Part shown: piece after piece, positions 53,143-61,785 of the stretch
Layout: every line of letters begins with the position of its first letter
Numbering within the stretch: the stretch's first letter is position 1
Origin: Cloacimonetes bacterium UBA5614
Lineage (GTDB): Bacteria > Cloacimonadota > Cloacimonadia > Cloacimonadales > Cloacimonadaceae
Direction: 5' to 3'
Length of the DNA: 64,000 bases
NCBI GenBank assembly: GCA_002424605.1
Contig: DIKQ01000009.1
Location: 78,988-142,987 of the forward strand
Made by a program: the position numbers and the translations under genes
The notes under the pieces: model-generated
Seen by the model: only the letters and a program-made list of their open reading frames with translations
Database searches by the model: none
Told to the model about the DNA's origin: nothing

Positions 53143-56100
53143 TTATTTAAGCAACAACATCTTTCTAGTCAAGGTCTTTCCACTGGTAGATAATCTATAG
53201 AAATAGACTCCTGACGCAACTTTCCGCATTTTTTCATTTGTGCCATTCCATTTCACGGAAAAGCTACCTGCATCTTTTGATTCATTTACTAATGTTTTGA
53301 TTAATTGACCCTTAACATTGAAAATTTCCAATTTTACTTTACCCTCTTTAGCCAAATCAAAACTAATTGTAGTTTCAGGATTGAATGGATTCGGATAATT
53401 GTTTCTAAGACAAGTGATAGATGGTGTTTGTGCACTCAAGATATCTTCAGCTTTTAGTGATACCTTTAGATAGTTACCAATTTGTTCAGGCAAAGTATTT
53501 CTCTTTTCATACTTATTAGTTACTGGATTTTTAATGACGAATTCTTCAGGAGTAGGATAGGATGCTTTTGAAGGTGACCAGCAACTGAATTCAATTAACT
53601 TATCATTGAAATTCGTAATATCATCTGTTTCCAGATAAGCTTTGATCTGGATTTCTGTGCTTTCAATTTTTTCTGCACCGACACATTCACCGTCTATATA
53701 AACTGCTATTTCGACAGGTTCTTCTCCCGGAGGAATATTTGAGAAATCTAGTGTCGCATAAATTGGGAGGTAATCCTCCCTTTTAGGAAATACAAAATGC
53801 TGTGGTTTGGGTCGTTTAAATCTGGGTAATTCTGGTGGAATTGGGTATGTATTACCCCATTCAAATTCAGCTTGTTCATTTCCTATGAATTTTACTGCTA
53901 CAGCTTCACCATAATTAAAAGCAAGCGTAGCCTCAGTTGTCATTAAACCTTCCCATTGATTTGTATAGAACCCATCTTCAATAACTCTGTCAATTGACCA
54001 CTCCTGAGTCTTAATCGATACGATATTATTAAGTATGGGAGCGAAAGCATCAAAAGGATCTAAACTCTTTTCTAAATAATAACCTAACCAAGTTTCCCTT
54101 TCCCAATTTTGAGTTAAATCATTATAAAAACATATAGTTGGATCTGGAATAGGGGGCTCAATTATCATACCAACAACTGGATTTCCCGTTCCTCCAGGTA
54201 AAAATCCTGTATATTCAATAGGTTTTATTTCTGGTAGTTCCGGATTGGCTTGGTTGAGTTCGATTTTATACCCATATTGTGCTCTAACATGATGCACTGT
54301 TGGAGGATAAACAAACGAATAAGGTTCTTCTTGTGTTTGCCAATAAATTGAAACTTTATCGTCATTATACCACCACCTGATTTGTTCTAAAGTTCTATTT
54401 ACGTTATCAAACAACCTATTATTATGATATACATCAAATACTTCCGTTTCAAAGTCAGCGTTTCTTGGTCCCCCGGGATAATCAATAGCTGGAATACATA
54501 TCCAGTTCCATACTTCTTCTTTTTCTAACTTAATTGCTCCATTTTTATGCGCTACATCGTAATAAGAAATTGCACCAATGTCCAATTGAGTTCCGTCATA
54601 ATCTTTATCAATATTGTCGGGCTCGTCAAACCAGATTACATTATTTCCATTAAGATCAGGAGTACCATTATCAATACAGGGAGATTTAAAAGCAGCCATC
54701 CAGATCGGGACATTACCTTCATCAATGCCGGGATTAGTATAATACATATTGTTTGTAGCAATGATAACACCATTGTTTACTACATTGTAATTCGAATCAA
54801 AAATTGAATTGTTAACCGTAACTTGTTGATTGGATAAGCACTCAAACAAGAAGTTACATGAAGTATTCCCATTACTGAATATACAGTTATTAAAGCGAGC
54901 ACTGTTGGGATTATTTGGATCTAAGGGAGCCACTTGGATTACCTTTTTATTATTAATACAATGTGCTATAAAATTACAGTTGTTGATATTAAAGCTGTTG
55001 TTATTCCATGAATCAATCCTAATATAACTAGCTACATTATTATCATAATAACCTTGATCATCAAAGATATTACGTTGAAATATATCTTCATTATCAAGTT
55101 CACATGTGTTGAAATTTACTTCGCACATATATTGATAGGAATCAACAATTTGCGAGTAATTAGAGAATGCATTACCAGTAATGTTGAAACCATCTGAATC
55201 AATCAAATTCAAGGCTGATGCGGTGCCTCCAATTGATAAATTTCCTATTAATCTGTTTGTAGATATCGTTATATTTTGACAATTGCTAATCAAAATTGTA
55301 CCTGTGTCGAAATGATTGACTCCAAACGTATTATTCTGGAAAAGCGAGTTTGAGATAGATATATTATCAGCATTATTAATAGATATTATGCTTTGAGCGG
55401 CACGGTTATCTGGAGTAAAGTTACAATAATCAATATTTAGATTATTGCAATTATTGAACTCCAAAATACCTTGATTAAAAGTCCAGTCACCTGGTATGGT
55501 TCCGTTATAAGTCCCATAACATTTTTGGAAAGTGCAACCTGAAAACGATATGTTATTAGTATTCCAGAACCTGTGATTTCGATATTGGATAACATTATCT
55601 CCAAATATGCAGTTATAATAAAAATATGAAGAATACCCGGTTCCACACATATCGTAAATACATCTTTCAGAATATGTACTGCCTTGATTGAACTTCAGAT
55701 TTTCAAACCTGATATTTATGTTGTTAACTAATACATTCACTTGTTCAGCGTTGTATGGTTTTATTACTACTATGCCATTCCCAACTTTTCTAAATTTTAA
55801 GTTAACACTATTTTGAATACCGTTTGTATACGATAATGTAAATCCGTTCTGGTTAGGGTTAGTATCTGGCCAGTTGTATTCTCCTGCATACAAATTAACA
55901 GCTATTGGAGCACCAAAATAATCATTATTGTTCAGTAAAGCTTGAATTCTTTGCAATGCTTCATTTATACTCTTGAAATATGGAGATGATGTTGAACATG
56001 AAAGCATCAAATTAAAAATATTATATCTTGTTAATGTTATTAAGGGTAATGCAGAAGAATAAGGTACACTTGAAAATGAAAACACTGAAGACTGTGCCGG

Positions 56101-58509
56101 ATAATAAAATTCATTCAGTCCAGGTTGAAACACTTCTGCTTCAACGTAATAATCACCCTCAGAGATATTGTTAAAAAAGTATTGTCCAATCTGATCTGTG
56201 AAAGTTTCAGCAACTAAGGTATTGGTTAAGGCATTGTATAACCTTACTTGAATTAGAGATAGTGGCATATTGTTCGGATTTGACTCCAAAGCAACAGTGC
56301 CCCGCCCTGGTAAAACTGGTATCTCATCGAAAAAGGGAAGCTTATTTTTTCCAGTAACTGTCACATTAATTGTGTTTAAGGTTGTTGGACAGATGTTTAA
56401 AGTAGCAATGCCATTATTGTCAGCATAAGTTGAAACATAAACATCTGAATCACTTGATATACATACAAGGGAATATTCGACCCCTGTATTTATAGTCAGA
56501 GGATAACCATTGTATTCTGCTTCTACCATGTATACTTGATCTGGTAAAGTAATGCTAAATTCACTGGGATTGTTTGTTAATAAATTTAATTCTGGATCAC
56601 CTTGTAGATTTAAAGAGAACATGATGAACAGATTAACATCGTTTGTTGCAGGATTTACTGTTGCAGGTAAAAGTGCTGGCAACATGAGTGCTTTTGCTTT
56701 ATCAAAACTAAGTCCTATTGCAGAGCGTGAATTCGTATTTCCTCCTAACAAACTTGGGAAAAATCGCTTTGCATAATCCCATGATGCTCCCCAATCCTCA
56801 TTATTATCTTCAGGTTCCCAGGAAGCGTTACCCCACCCATAACTTGTATTTCCAATATATACTATGCTACCACCAGATTTTGCTAAAAAGGCACTCCCTA
56901 AACTAAGTTCGTATGAGGCCAGATCCCATGGATAGGGTTCGTTATATTGATTGGGGCCGAAATAGTTCGTTAAACATGCTATAGAATATAATAAACCAAA
57001 TCTATTATCAGAACTATTGGAGGGTGAAATACCATTTATATAGAAATTATTATCATTACCCAATTGCCAGTATTGGGTTTTTCCATGGGTTGATTCTAAT
57101 ATCACATTATACCCCATACCAATAGCTGAACTCATATTAGCTGGTGTAATATAGTTTCCGAAATCACTAGTAGTATCAAAGAGTCTATCTCTAGCTCCGA
57201 TGCTCCAGTATGGTTGCATATATCTAGTCCACATTCCTTCACATATCAAATCTGAATCACTACGTAAGGATGGAGTATAAAAACTGTAAAAAAGCTTCGA
57301 ACCAGTAAGTAAAGAATTTTGCGAGAAGTTCAATGTTGGAGGGTCTTGTTCATAACTCTTAATTTTATCAAAAGCACTTACATCGTCAATTGGCAAATAA
57401 GAATCAGTAGCAATTCTTCCTATACTGACTTCTGGCAATAAATCTACATTATTTCTGTATGTGCAATAAAATCCTTCATAATTCCAATTGAAATCTTGAT
57501 CAAAACAAGCATAATACAAATCTGTTTGTATATAACAATGACTGTTAAGTGCAGTAGCATAATCGTTCATTCCAACAAAGCAAGTTTGAGCAGGTACATG
57601 GTCTTGATTGCCATAAAATAGTACCCAATCTGTATGTTTATTTGTGTAATAGTATTCAACGCAACGCTTAATTTTCTGTTGGATAGTATTCCCGGGATAG
57701 TTCTGATTTATGTAATCAACTGATAGTATTTCTGTTTTTATACCTCTAAGCGTTTTCCAATCTTTATAAGATTGAAAATAACCTAAATCTAAGCCAGGTT
57801 GCGAAAAATATGCATCATCATCAATCATAGCCTGACTGGTAATAATTAAATACTTTGTATCTGTGTCTAGCGGTGGTCTTGGCGAGCTTATTATGACATC
57901 ATTAGGGTTTATCACAATATCCTTAATTAATGCTCCTCTTGAACCATCATCCCACCAATTAGGATTAGTAGTGTATGTCATTGAGTAATTTATTGATAGG
58001 GTCGCACCAATAATTAATTGCAGTTGATTAGTCTGAGGTAAATAAACAAATGGGCTGATCTGAAAGCAAAATATTTTATACGTTCTCATAATCTGAGTTG
58101 AGGTATAAACACAATTGTTTTCTGGATATTGAGTCGAATCGTAATAAATCGGATCAGGTTGAACATAATTCAGGCTGTCATATTCAACAGAAAATGGAAT
58201 GTTTGGCTGCGAAGGTGCCATTATTACATCACTTCTAGCACCAATAGTACTGTATGAAAATGATACGCTTTGAAATTCAGCTTCGATTGGCACAGATACC
58301 ATAACTAAATGTGTGGGTAAATTAGGTGCACCTATAGGATTAACATTAGTAATGTTCATAGAACCTGAATAGCCTATTTGTAATCCATGATTTGTTTGTC
58401 TATAGCTAAATTCGACAGGATTATAAGTAAGATTGATCACCTTTTGATCTGCAAAAAGACAATACACCATGGTTAGAACAAGAACTGTTACTAGAATTTT
58501 TTTGTACAT
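53143..58509 (-). CDS. Island C25 (gingipain)-family protease with beta-helix and sorting tail
   Basis: 1788 residues. Signal peptide, propeptide-like part, then a C25 caspase-fold domain (about 215-650): TKYLIITSQAMID, HTDWVLFYGNQDHVP, EVSIGRIATDS. Catalytic candidates are His near 474 (LESTHGKTQYW) and Cys near 512 (YSIACLTNYF), in the order and spacing of gingipains. A carboxypeptidase-regulatory-like Ig domain lies near 750-830 (VRLYNALTNTLVAETFTDQ, GDYYVEAEVF), and an Asn-rich beta-helix at about 860-1290. A 350-residue unassigned part follows, then the sorting tail (NNYPNPFNPETTISF, IFNVKGQLIKTLVNES, RKMLLLK). GGAGG precedes the ATG. It is first in the island run. It probably cleaves host-surface or competitor proteins. 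Confidence 0.85.
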   Translation of the reverse strand: MYKKILVTVLVLTMVYCLFADQKVINLTYNPVEFSYRQTNHGLQIGYSGSMNITNVNPIGAPNLPTHLVMVSVPIEAEFQSVSFSYSTIGARSDVIMAPSQPNIPFSVEYDSLNYVQPDPIYYDSTQYPENNCVYTSTQIMRTYKIFCFQISPFVYLPQTNQLQLIIGATLSINYSMTYTTNPNWWDDGSRGALIKDIVINPNDVIISSPRPPLDTDTKYLIITSQAMIDDDAYFSQPGLDLGYFQSYKDWKTLRGIKTEILSVDYINQNYPGNTIQQKIKRCVEYYYTNKHTDWVLFYGNQDHVPAQTCFVGMNDYATALNSHCYIQTDLYYACFDQDFNWNYEGFYCTYRNNVDLLPEVSIGRIATDSYLPIDDVSAFDKIKSYEQDPPTLNFSQNSLLTGSKLFYSFYTPSLRSDSDLICEGMWTRYMQPYWSIGARDRLFDTTSDFGNYITPANMSSAIGMGYNVILESTHGKTQYWQLGNDNNFYINGISPSNSSDNRFGLLYSIACLTNYFGPNQYNEPYPWDLASYELSLGSAFLAKSGGSIVYIGNTSYGWGNASWEPEDNNEDWGASWDYAKRFFPSLLGGNTNSRSAIGLSFDKAKALMLPALLPATVNPATNDVNLFIMFSLNLQGDPELNLLTNNPSEFSITLPDQVYMVEAEYNGYPLTINTGVEYSLVCISSDSDVYVSTYADNNGIATLNICPTTLNTINVTVTGKNKLPFFDEIPVLPGRGTVALESNPNNMPLSLIQVRLYNALTNTLVAETFTDQIGQYFFNNISEGDYYVEAEVFQPGLNEFYYPAQSSVFSFSSVPYSSALPLITLTRYNIFNLMLSCSTSSPYFKSINEALQRIQALLNNNDYFGAPIAVNLYAGEYNWPDTNPNQNGFTLSYTNGIQNSVNLKFRKVGNGIVVIKPYNAEQVNVLVNNINIRFENLKFNQGSTYSERCIYDMCGTGYSSYFYYNCIFGDNVIQYRNHRFWNTNNISFSGCTFQKCYGTYNGTIPGDWTFNQGILEFNNCNNLNIDYCNFTPDNRAAQSIISINNADNISISNSLFQNNTFGVNHFDTGTILISNCQNITISTNRLIGNLSIGGTASALNLIDSDGFNITGNAFSNYSQIVDSYQYMCEVNFNTCELDNEDIFQRNIFDDQGYYDNNVASYIRIDSWNNNSFNINNCNFIAHCINNKKVIQVAPLDPNNPNSARFNNCIFSNGNTSCNFLFECLSNQQVTVNNSIFDSNYNVVNNGVIIATNNMYYTNPGIDEGNVPIWMAAFKSPCIDNGTPDLNGNNVIWFDEPDNIDKDYDGTQLDIGAISYYDVAHKNGAIKLEKEEVWNWICIPAIDYPGGPRNADFETEVFDVYHNNRLFDNVNRTLEQIRWWYNDDKVSIYWQTQEEPYSFVYPPTVHHVRAQYGYKIELNQANPELPEIKPIEYTGFLPGGTGNPVVGMIIEPPIPDPTICFYNDLTQNWERETWLGYYLEKSLDPFDAFAPILNNIVSIKTQEWSIDRVIEDGFYTNQWEGLMTTEATLAFNYGEAVAVKFIGNEQAEFEWGNTYPIPPELPRFKRPKPQHFVFPKREDYLPIYATLDFSNIPPGEEPVEIAVYIDGECVGAEKIESTEIQIKAYLETDDITNFNDKLIEFSCWSPSKASYPTPEEFVIKNPVTNKYEKRNTLPEQIGNYLKVSLKAEDILSAQTPSITCLRNNYPNPFNPETTISFDLAKEGKVKLEIFNVKGQLIKTLVNESKDAGSFSVKWNGTNEKMRKVASGVYFYRLSTSGKTLTRKMLLLK

Positions 58510-58792
58510 GACTCCTCCCTTTTATTGAACAAGTAATTTTCTAGTTTTAATTCAACTACTTATATATAAAAAAGTATCATAACAAACTTAAGATGTAAGG
58601 TTCAGAAAGAAATTCAACAGAGAAATTAACTAACAAAGTATAACCCGTAGCAGTTTCCTATTCCAATAACCTTATGTTATTTAACCTTTATTTATTGTCA
58701 ACACAATTTTTTGTGGCAACCTTAGGCAACCTGATTTGTCAGCATACAAGGGCGTGGTTTTATAGCTCCAGATTAAGATTATTGGAGCAAAC
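58510..58792. promoter_or_regulatory. Divergent region between island and lysozyme gene
   Basis: 283 bases. TTGTCA (58736-58741) with TTTATA after 17 bases (58759-58764) may be a promoter for the rest of the head genes. The direct repeat GGCAACCT occurs at 58715 and 58725. GGAG (58784-58787) precedes the lysozyme start. The leftward half must hold the island promoter, but no clear boxes were found. Confidence 0.4.
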
Positions 58793-59215
58793 ATGGAACA
58801 GAGCCTATTGCAGAAAGTCAAAGAGCAACTTGTCCGACATGAAGGTCTGAAGCTAAGGCCATATCGCTGTCCTGCTGGCAAATTGACCATCGGAGTGGGT
58901 CGTAATCTCGATGCTAATGGCATCTCCCCGAAGGAAGCTTTTATCCTGCTTGAGAACGACATCCTACGCTGTGAAAGAGAACTGATGGAGCATATTCCAA
59001 TTACGTATATTGAGATTAACGAAACCCGAAAGTCAGTGCTCCTGAACATGTGCTTCAACCTAGGCATATCCGGTCTGATGGAATTCAAGAACACGCTGGC
59101 TTTCATAGGTGCCGGAGATTTCGAGAAAGCAGCTAACGGGATGTTAGCCTCCAGGTGGGCTAAGCAGGTCGGTCGCCGGGCTATTGAACTATCTGAACAG
59201 ATGAGGAAAGGCTGA
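58793..59215 (+). CDS. Phage lysozyme, GH24
   Basis: 140 residues. The active-site block RHEGLKLRPYRCPAGKLTIGVG gives Glu17, Cys26 and Thr32, the E-8-(D/C)-5-T layout of T4-type muramidases, with Cys in the place of Asp. It cuts the N-acetylmuramic-N-acetylglucosamine bond in peptidoglycan. No signal peptide, so a holin is needed or the enzyme sits in the virion; none was seen. The ending overlaps the next gene as TGATG. Lying between MuF-like and connector genes is an unusual place. Confidence 0.9.
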   Translation: MEQSLLQKVKEQLVRHEGLKLRPYRCPAGKLTIGVGRNLDANGISPKEAFILLENDILRCERELMEHIPITYIEINETRKSVLLNMCFNLGISGLMEFKNTLAFIGAGDFEKAANGMLASRWAKQVGRRAIELSEQMRKG

Positions 59216-59676
59216 TGCCGGCTGCTCTGCCAGTTGAACTGACCGATGTACTGACTTTTCTGAACCTGCCTGTCGAAATGGAAAGCAATTCCGTCTTTAA
59301 GTTGCATCGGCCCATTGTACTGGAAACTATCAGATCTGTTGTATTAGACAACTTCTATCAGTCTGCCTTCGATCCCAGAGTGGGTGAGGAAGATCCTCTA
59401 TATATAGCCTTCCAGTCTGCCTATTGCTTTTACATGCTGCATTCAACCTGTGAGTTCCTCAATTTAAAAACCCTGGGCGAGGGCATCGTCAAGACCGTAG
59501 GATTAGACCAATCCGCTACCGAACTGCTCACAGGTGCGGAAATCGATGCCTTTAAGTCGAAACTTGAGCTCAGAGCGCTAACAGTCCTGACAGCCTATCT
59601 GAACGATGCGGGAAAGGATAGATTAGGCATTATCTCTCCCAGACCTCCCCGAGTAATCAGGGTCGGAGTCATCTGA
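59215..59676 (+). CDS. Head-tail connector candidate (DUF6712-like)
   Basis: 153 residues, helical, with YIAFQSAYCFYMLHSTCEFLNLKTLGEGIVKTVG. Small proteins of this kind next to the portal commonly form the adaptor ring; the family name is from memory. TGATG overlaps at both ends show tight coupling. Confidence 0.5.
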   Translation: MPAALPVELTDVLTFLNLPVEMESNSVFKLHRPIVLETIRSVVLDNFYQSAFDPRVGEEDPLYIAFQSAYCFYMLHSTCEFLNLKTLGEGIVKTVGLDQSATELLTGAEIDAFKSKLELRALTVLTAYLNDAGKDRLGIISPRPPRVIRVGVI

Positions 59677-60167
59677 TGGCAGATCGAGTGTTTGAATCAC
59701 CGGTTGAGCTGATGGCTGAGATCTACCGGGCTATTTTTACTGCTTTGGAGAGTAGACTGCACCTGATCGGTTCTTTGATCGATGCTGATGCCCGTAAAGA
59801 GATCCTGGCACAGAATATCTATGACAAGGGCGATTTCTATGGCAATACCGGCTATCTGGTCGAGACCCAGCCCTCAGGTATGACTCTTCGGGTCGGCTCC
59901 AATGTCAAACATGAGCCTTTCGTTTTGGGTAGTAAGGTGCCTTCCTGGACTCCCATTGCTCCGCTGATCGCTTGGGTTGAACGCAAGCACCTATCTTGGA
60001 CTGACAAGGAGACAGGCAAGCAGCTGACCATCGCTGAGATCGCATATCTCATCCGGGGCAAGATCAAACGGGAAGGCATTGCTGCCCGTAATGTCTTTGC
60101 CGAGGTGATCACCAACCGTGAGCAGTGGATATACGAACAGCTTAACTCCATCGAGGTCAGATTATGA
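59676..60167 (+). CDS. Tail-completion / connector candidate (HK97 gp10-like)
   Basis: 163 residues. GYLVETQPSGMTLRVGSNVKHEPFVLGSK and WVERKHLSW...IAYLIRGKIKREGIAARNVFAE resemble the HK97 gp10-like group of head-tail joining proteins. ATGA overlap with the next gene. Confidence 0.5.
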   Translation: MADRVFESPVELMAEIYRAIFTALESRLHLIGSLIDADARKEILAQNIYDKGDFYGNTGYLVETQPSGMTLRVGSNVKHEPFVLGSKVPSWTPIAPLIAWVERKHLSWTDKETGKQLTIAEIAYLIRGKIKREGIAARNVFAEVITNREQWIYEQLNSIEVRL

Positions 60168-60565
60168 CCAACCTGGAGCGTTTTCTGGTTCAAAGAGACA
60201 AGATAGTCCAGGCTTTGCAGTCCTGCAGTATCCCTACCATCCTGTTCAACAAGGACAGCATCCCCAAGAACCTGCCTTGCGCCATTGTAATCCTGGATAC
60301 CGAGGATGGCATCAAAGCCACTTCTCGCCAGTTTACATCCACTGATATCGCCTGGACAGTCTTCCTGATCGTCAATGCTCAGAACGTGGAAGACCCTGAC
60401 CTAGCCCTTTATAACCTGAAAGAGTTATTCAGGGCATCATATTTGACTTTAGCCAACCGGGACATTCCTCACATAGAATACTATTCATCCAGAATTGACG
60501 GCACCAGAACGGTCAGGATAGCCAAGCTTGATCTGCTAAAGAGTGGCTCGGGAGCAGCATCGTGA
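60164..60565 (+). CDS. Tail terminator candidate
   Basis: 133 residues. LPCAIVILDTEDGIKATSRQFTSTDIAWTVFLIV, then ALYNLKELFRASYLT, is the pattern of small tail-terminator or minor tail proteins following a gp10-like gene. Assigned mainly by position. GTGA overlap with the portal gene. Confidence 0.45.
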   Translation: MTNLERFLVQRDKIVQALQSCSIPTILFNKDSIPKNLPCAIVILDTEDGIKATSRQFTSTDIAWTVFLIVNAQNVEDPDLALYNLKELFRASYLTLANRDIPHIEYYSSRIDGTRTVRIAKLDLLKSGSGAAS

Positions 60566-61761
60566 AGGTAATGCGCTTGGGTAATTACAACATGGGCATC
60601 AGTTCTGCCACTGAGCTGTTGGAGAGCAAATACAAGCCGGAAACTGTTGACTTAGCTGTTATGAAGCGAATCGGCAAACGGCTGATCTCCAAGGAAGCAG
60701 AAAGCAAGAAGGTCGTGGCTCAGCCATACTCTATGAGCAAACTCTTAGCTCTGCTTGATACCGATGAGTACCATTCCGGTTGTGTGGATGCAGTTACGAT
60801 GGCTACCGTCATGCAGTTCGAATGCAAGAACTCCAATGTGACCAAGTGGATGGAAACAGCCGAGTTCCCTGCTTGTGAAGACCAGACCACTATCTTAGGT
60901 GAGCTGATCAAGTTCTATATCGCCTGTGGGAATGGCTTCCTGATTAAGATGCGCAATGCCCAGGGACAGTGGATGGGTCTGGAGCGCATGTTGCCCACCG
61001 AAGTGCAGATCGTGGAGAGCTATGACGAGTTCGGGTTCTTTCGACCCAATTTTATCCAGACCAAGAACCAGCAGAAACGGGACTTTGCCTATGCTGATAT
61101 CATCCACATCAAGAAGAGCACCCATAAGTCCAATGCCTGGGGTCTGTCCTGCCTGCCCATAGCTATCAATGTGGAGATCCTGTCTGAGATTAAGACCTTC
61201 GACTATAACAACTTTCTGAACGGTCTAATGATCGACTATTTCGTCATTGTGGAAGGCGGAACCCTGCGTGACGGGACAGTTACTGATGAGCAAGGCAATG
61301 AAGTTTTAACCGATGCCTATAAAGAGATTGAGAAAGCCCTGACCGAAGTCAAAGGCAATGCCAAGTCCCACTCTACAGTGCTGATCGAAAGCGAAAGCAA
61401 GGATGTCCGCATTAGGCTCGAACCCTTGCGCCAACAGGACAGAGAGGGTGGTTTTCTCTCCCTTAAGAAAGACCTGAGAGAAGGTATCTTTGCTTATCAC
61501 CGGGTTCCTGCCAGAGTAGTATCTCAGCTCATACCCGGTCAACTTGGTGGTGATAACAAGAGCGATATGCTGATGTTCTATCACTTCGTGATTAAACCTC
61601 TGCAGGAACGCTTAGCTTTAACCTTAGCCATCGAATTCAACTATGAGTTCAACTGGAATGTAACTCCAGATGACTTCAACTTTGGTAACCTGACAGAAGC
61701 TCTGCAATCTGCCGATGAGCAGCTCTTTATGCAGAACCGCAACTTTTCCAATAACCCATAA
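60562..61761 (+). CDS. Portal protein (PBSX family)
   Basis: 399 residues, GTG start in a GTGA overlap. SKLLALLDTDEYHSGCVDAVTMATV, LIKFYIACGNGFLIKMRNAQGQWMGLERMLPTEVQIV, DIIHIKKSTHKSNAWGLSCL and FFAYHRVPARVVSQLIPGQLGG-like (IFAYHRVPARVVSQLIPG) follow the course of PBSX/HK97-type portals. The portal is the dodecamer through which DNA enters the head. In Mu the portal directly follows the terminase; here it lies after the island. Confidence 0.85.
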   Translation: MKVMRLGNYNMGISSATELLESKYKPETVDLAVMKRIGKRLISKEAESKKVVAQPYSMSKLLALLDTDEYHSGCVDAVTMATVMQFECKNSNVTKWMETAEFPACEDQTTILGELIKFYIACGNGFLIKMRNAQGQWMGLERMLPTEVQIVESYDEFGFFRPNFIQTKNQQKRDFAYADIIHIKKSTHKSNAWGLSCLPIAINVEILSEIKTFDYNNFLNGLMIDYFVIVEGGTLRDGTVTDEQGNEVLTDAYKEIEKALTEVKGNAKSHSTVLIESESKDVRIRLEPLRQQDREGGFLSLKKDLREGIFAYHRVPARVVSQLIPGQLGGDNKSDMLMFYHFVIKPLQERLALTLAIEFNYEFNWNVTPDDFNFGNLTEALQSADEQLFMQNRNFSNNP

Positions 61762-61785
61762 CAATAACCATACACAGGAGGTAAT

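Larger units (their letters stand above)
48785..58700 (-). other. AT-rich cargo island within the head operon
   Basis: Four genes on the minus strand, all for membrane or exported proteins, separate the MuF-like gene from the lysozyme gene, which are on the plus strand. The island is much richer in A+T: the 60 bases at 55021-55080 contain 14 G+C, while 62401-62460 in the capsid gene contain 30. No transposase, tRNA or terminal repeat marks its borders. Confidence 0.75.

Noticed and set aside
58681..59307. Minus-strand frame of 208 codons over the lysozyme gene
   Set aside because: Antisense of a clear GH24 lysozyme.
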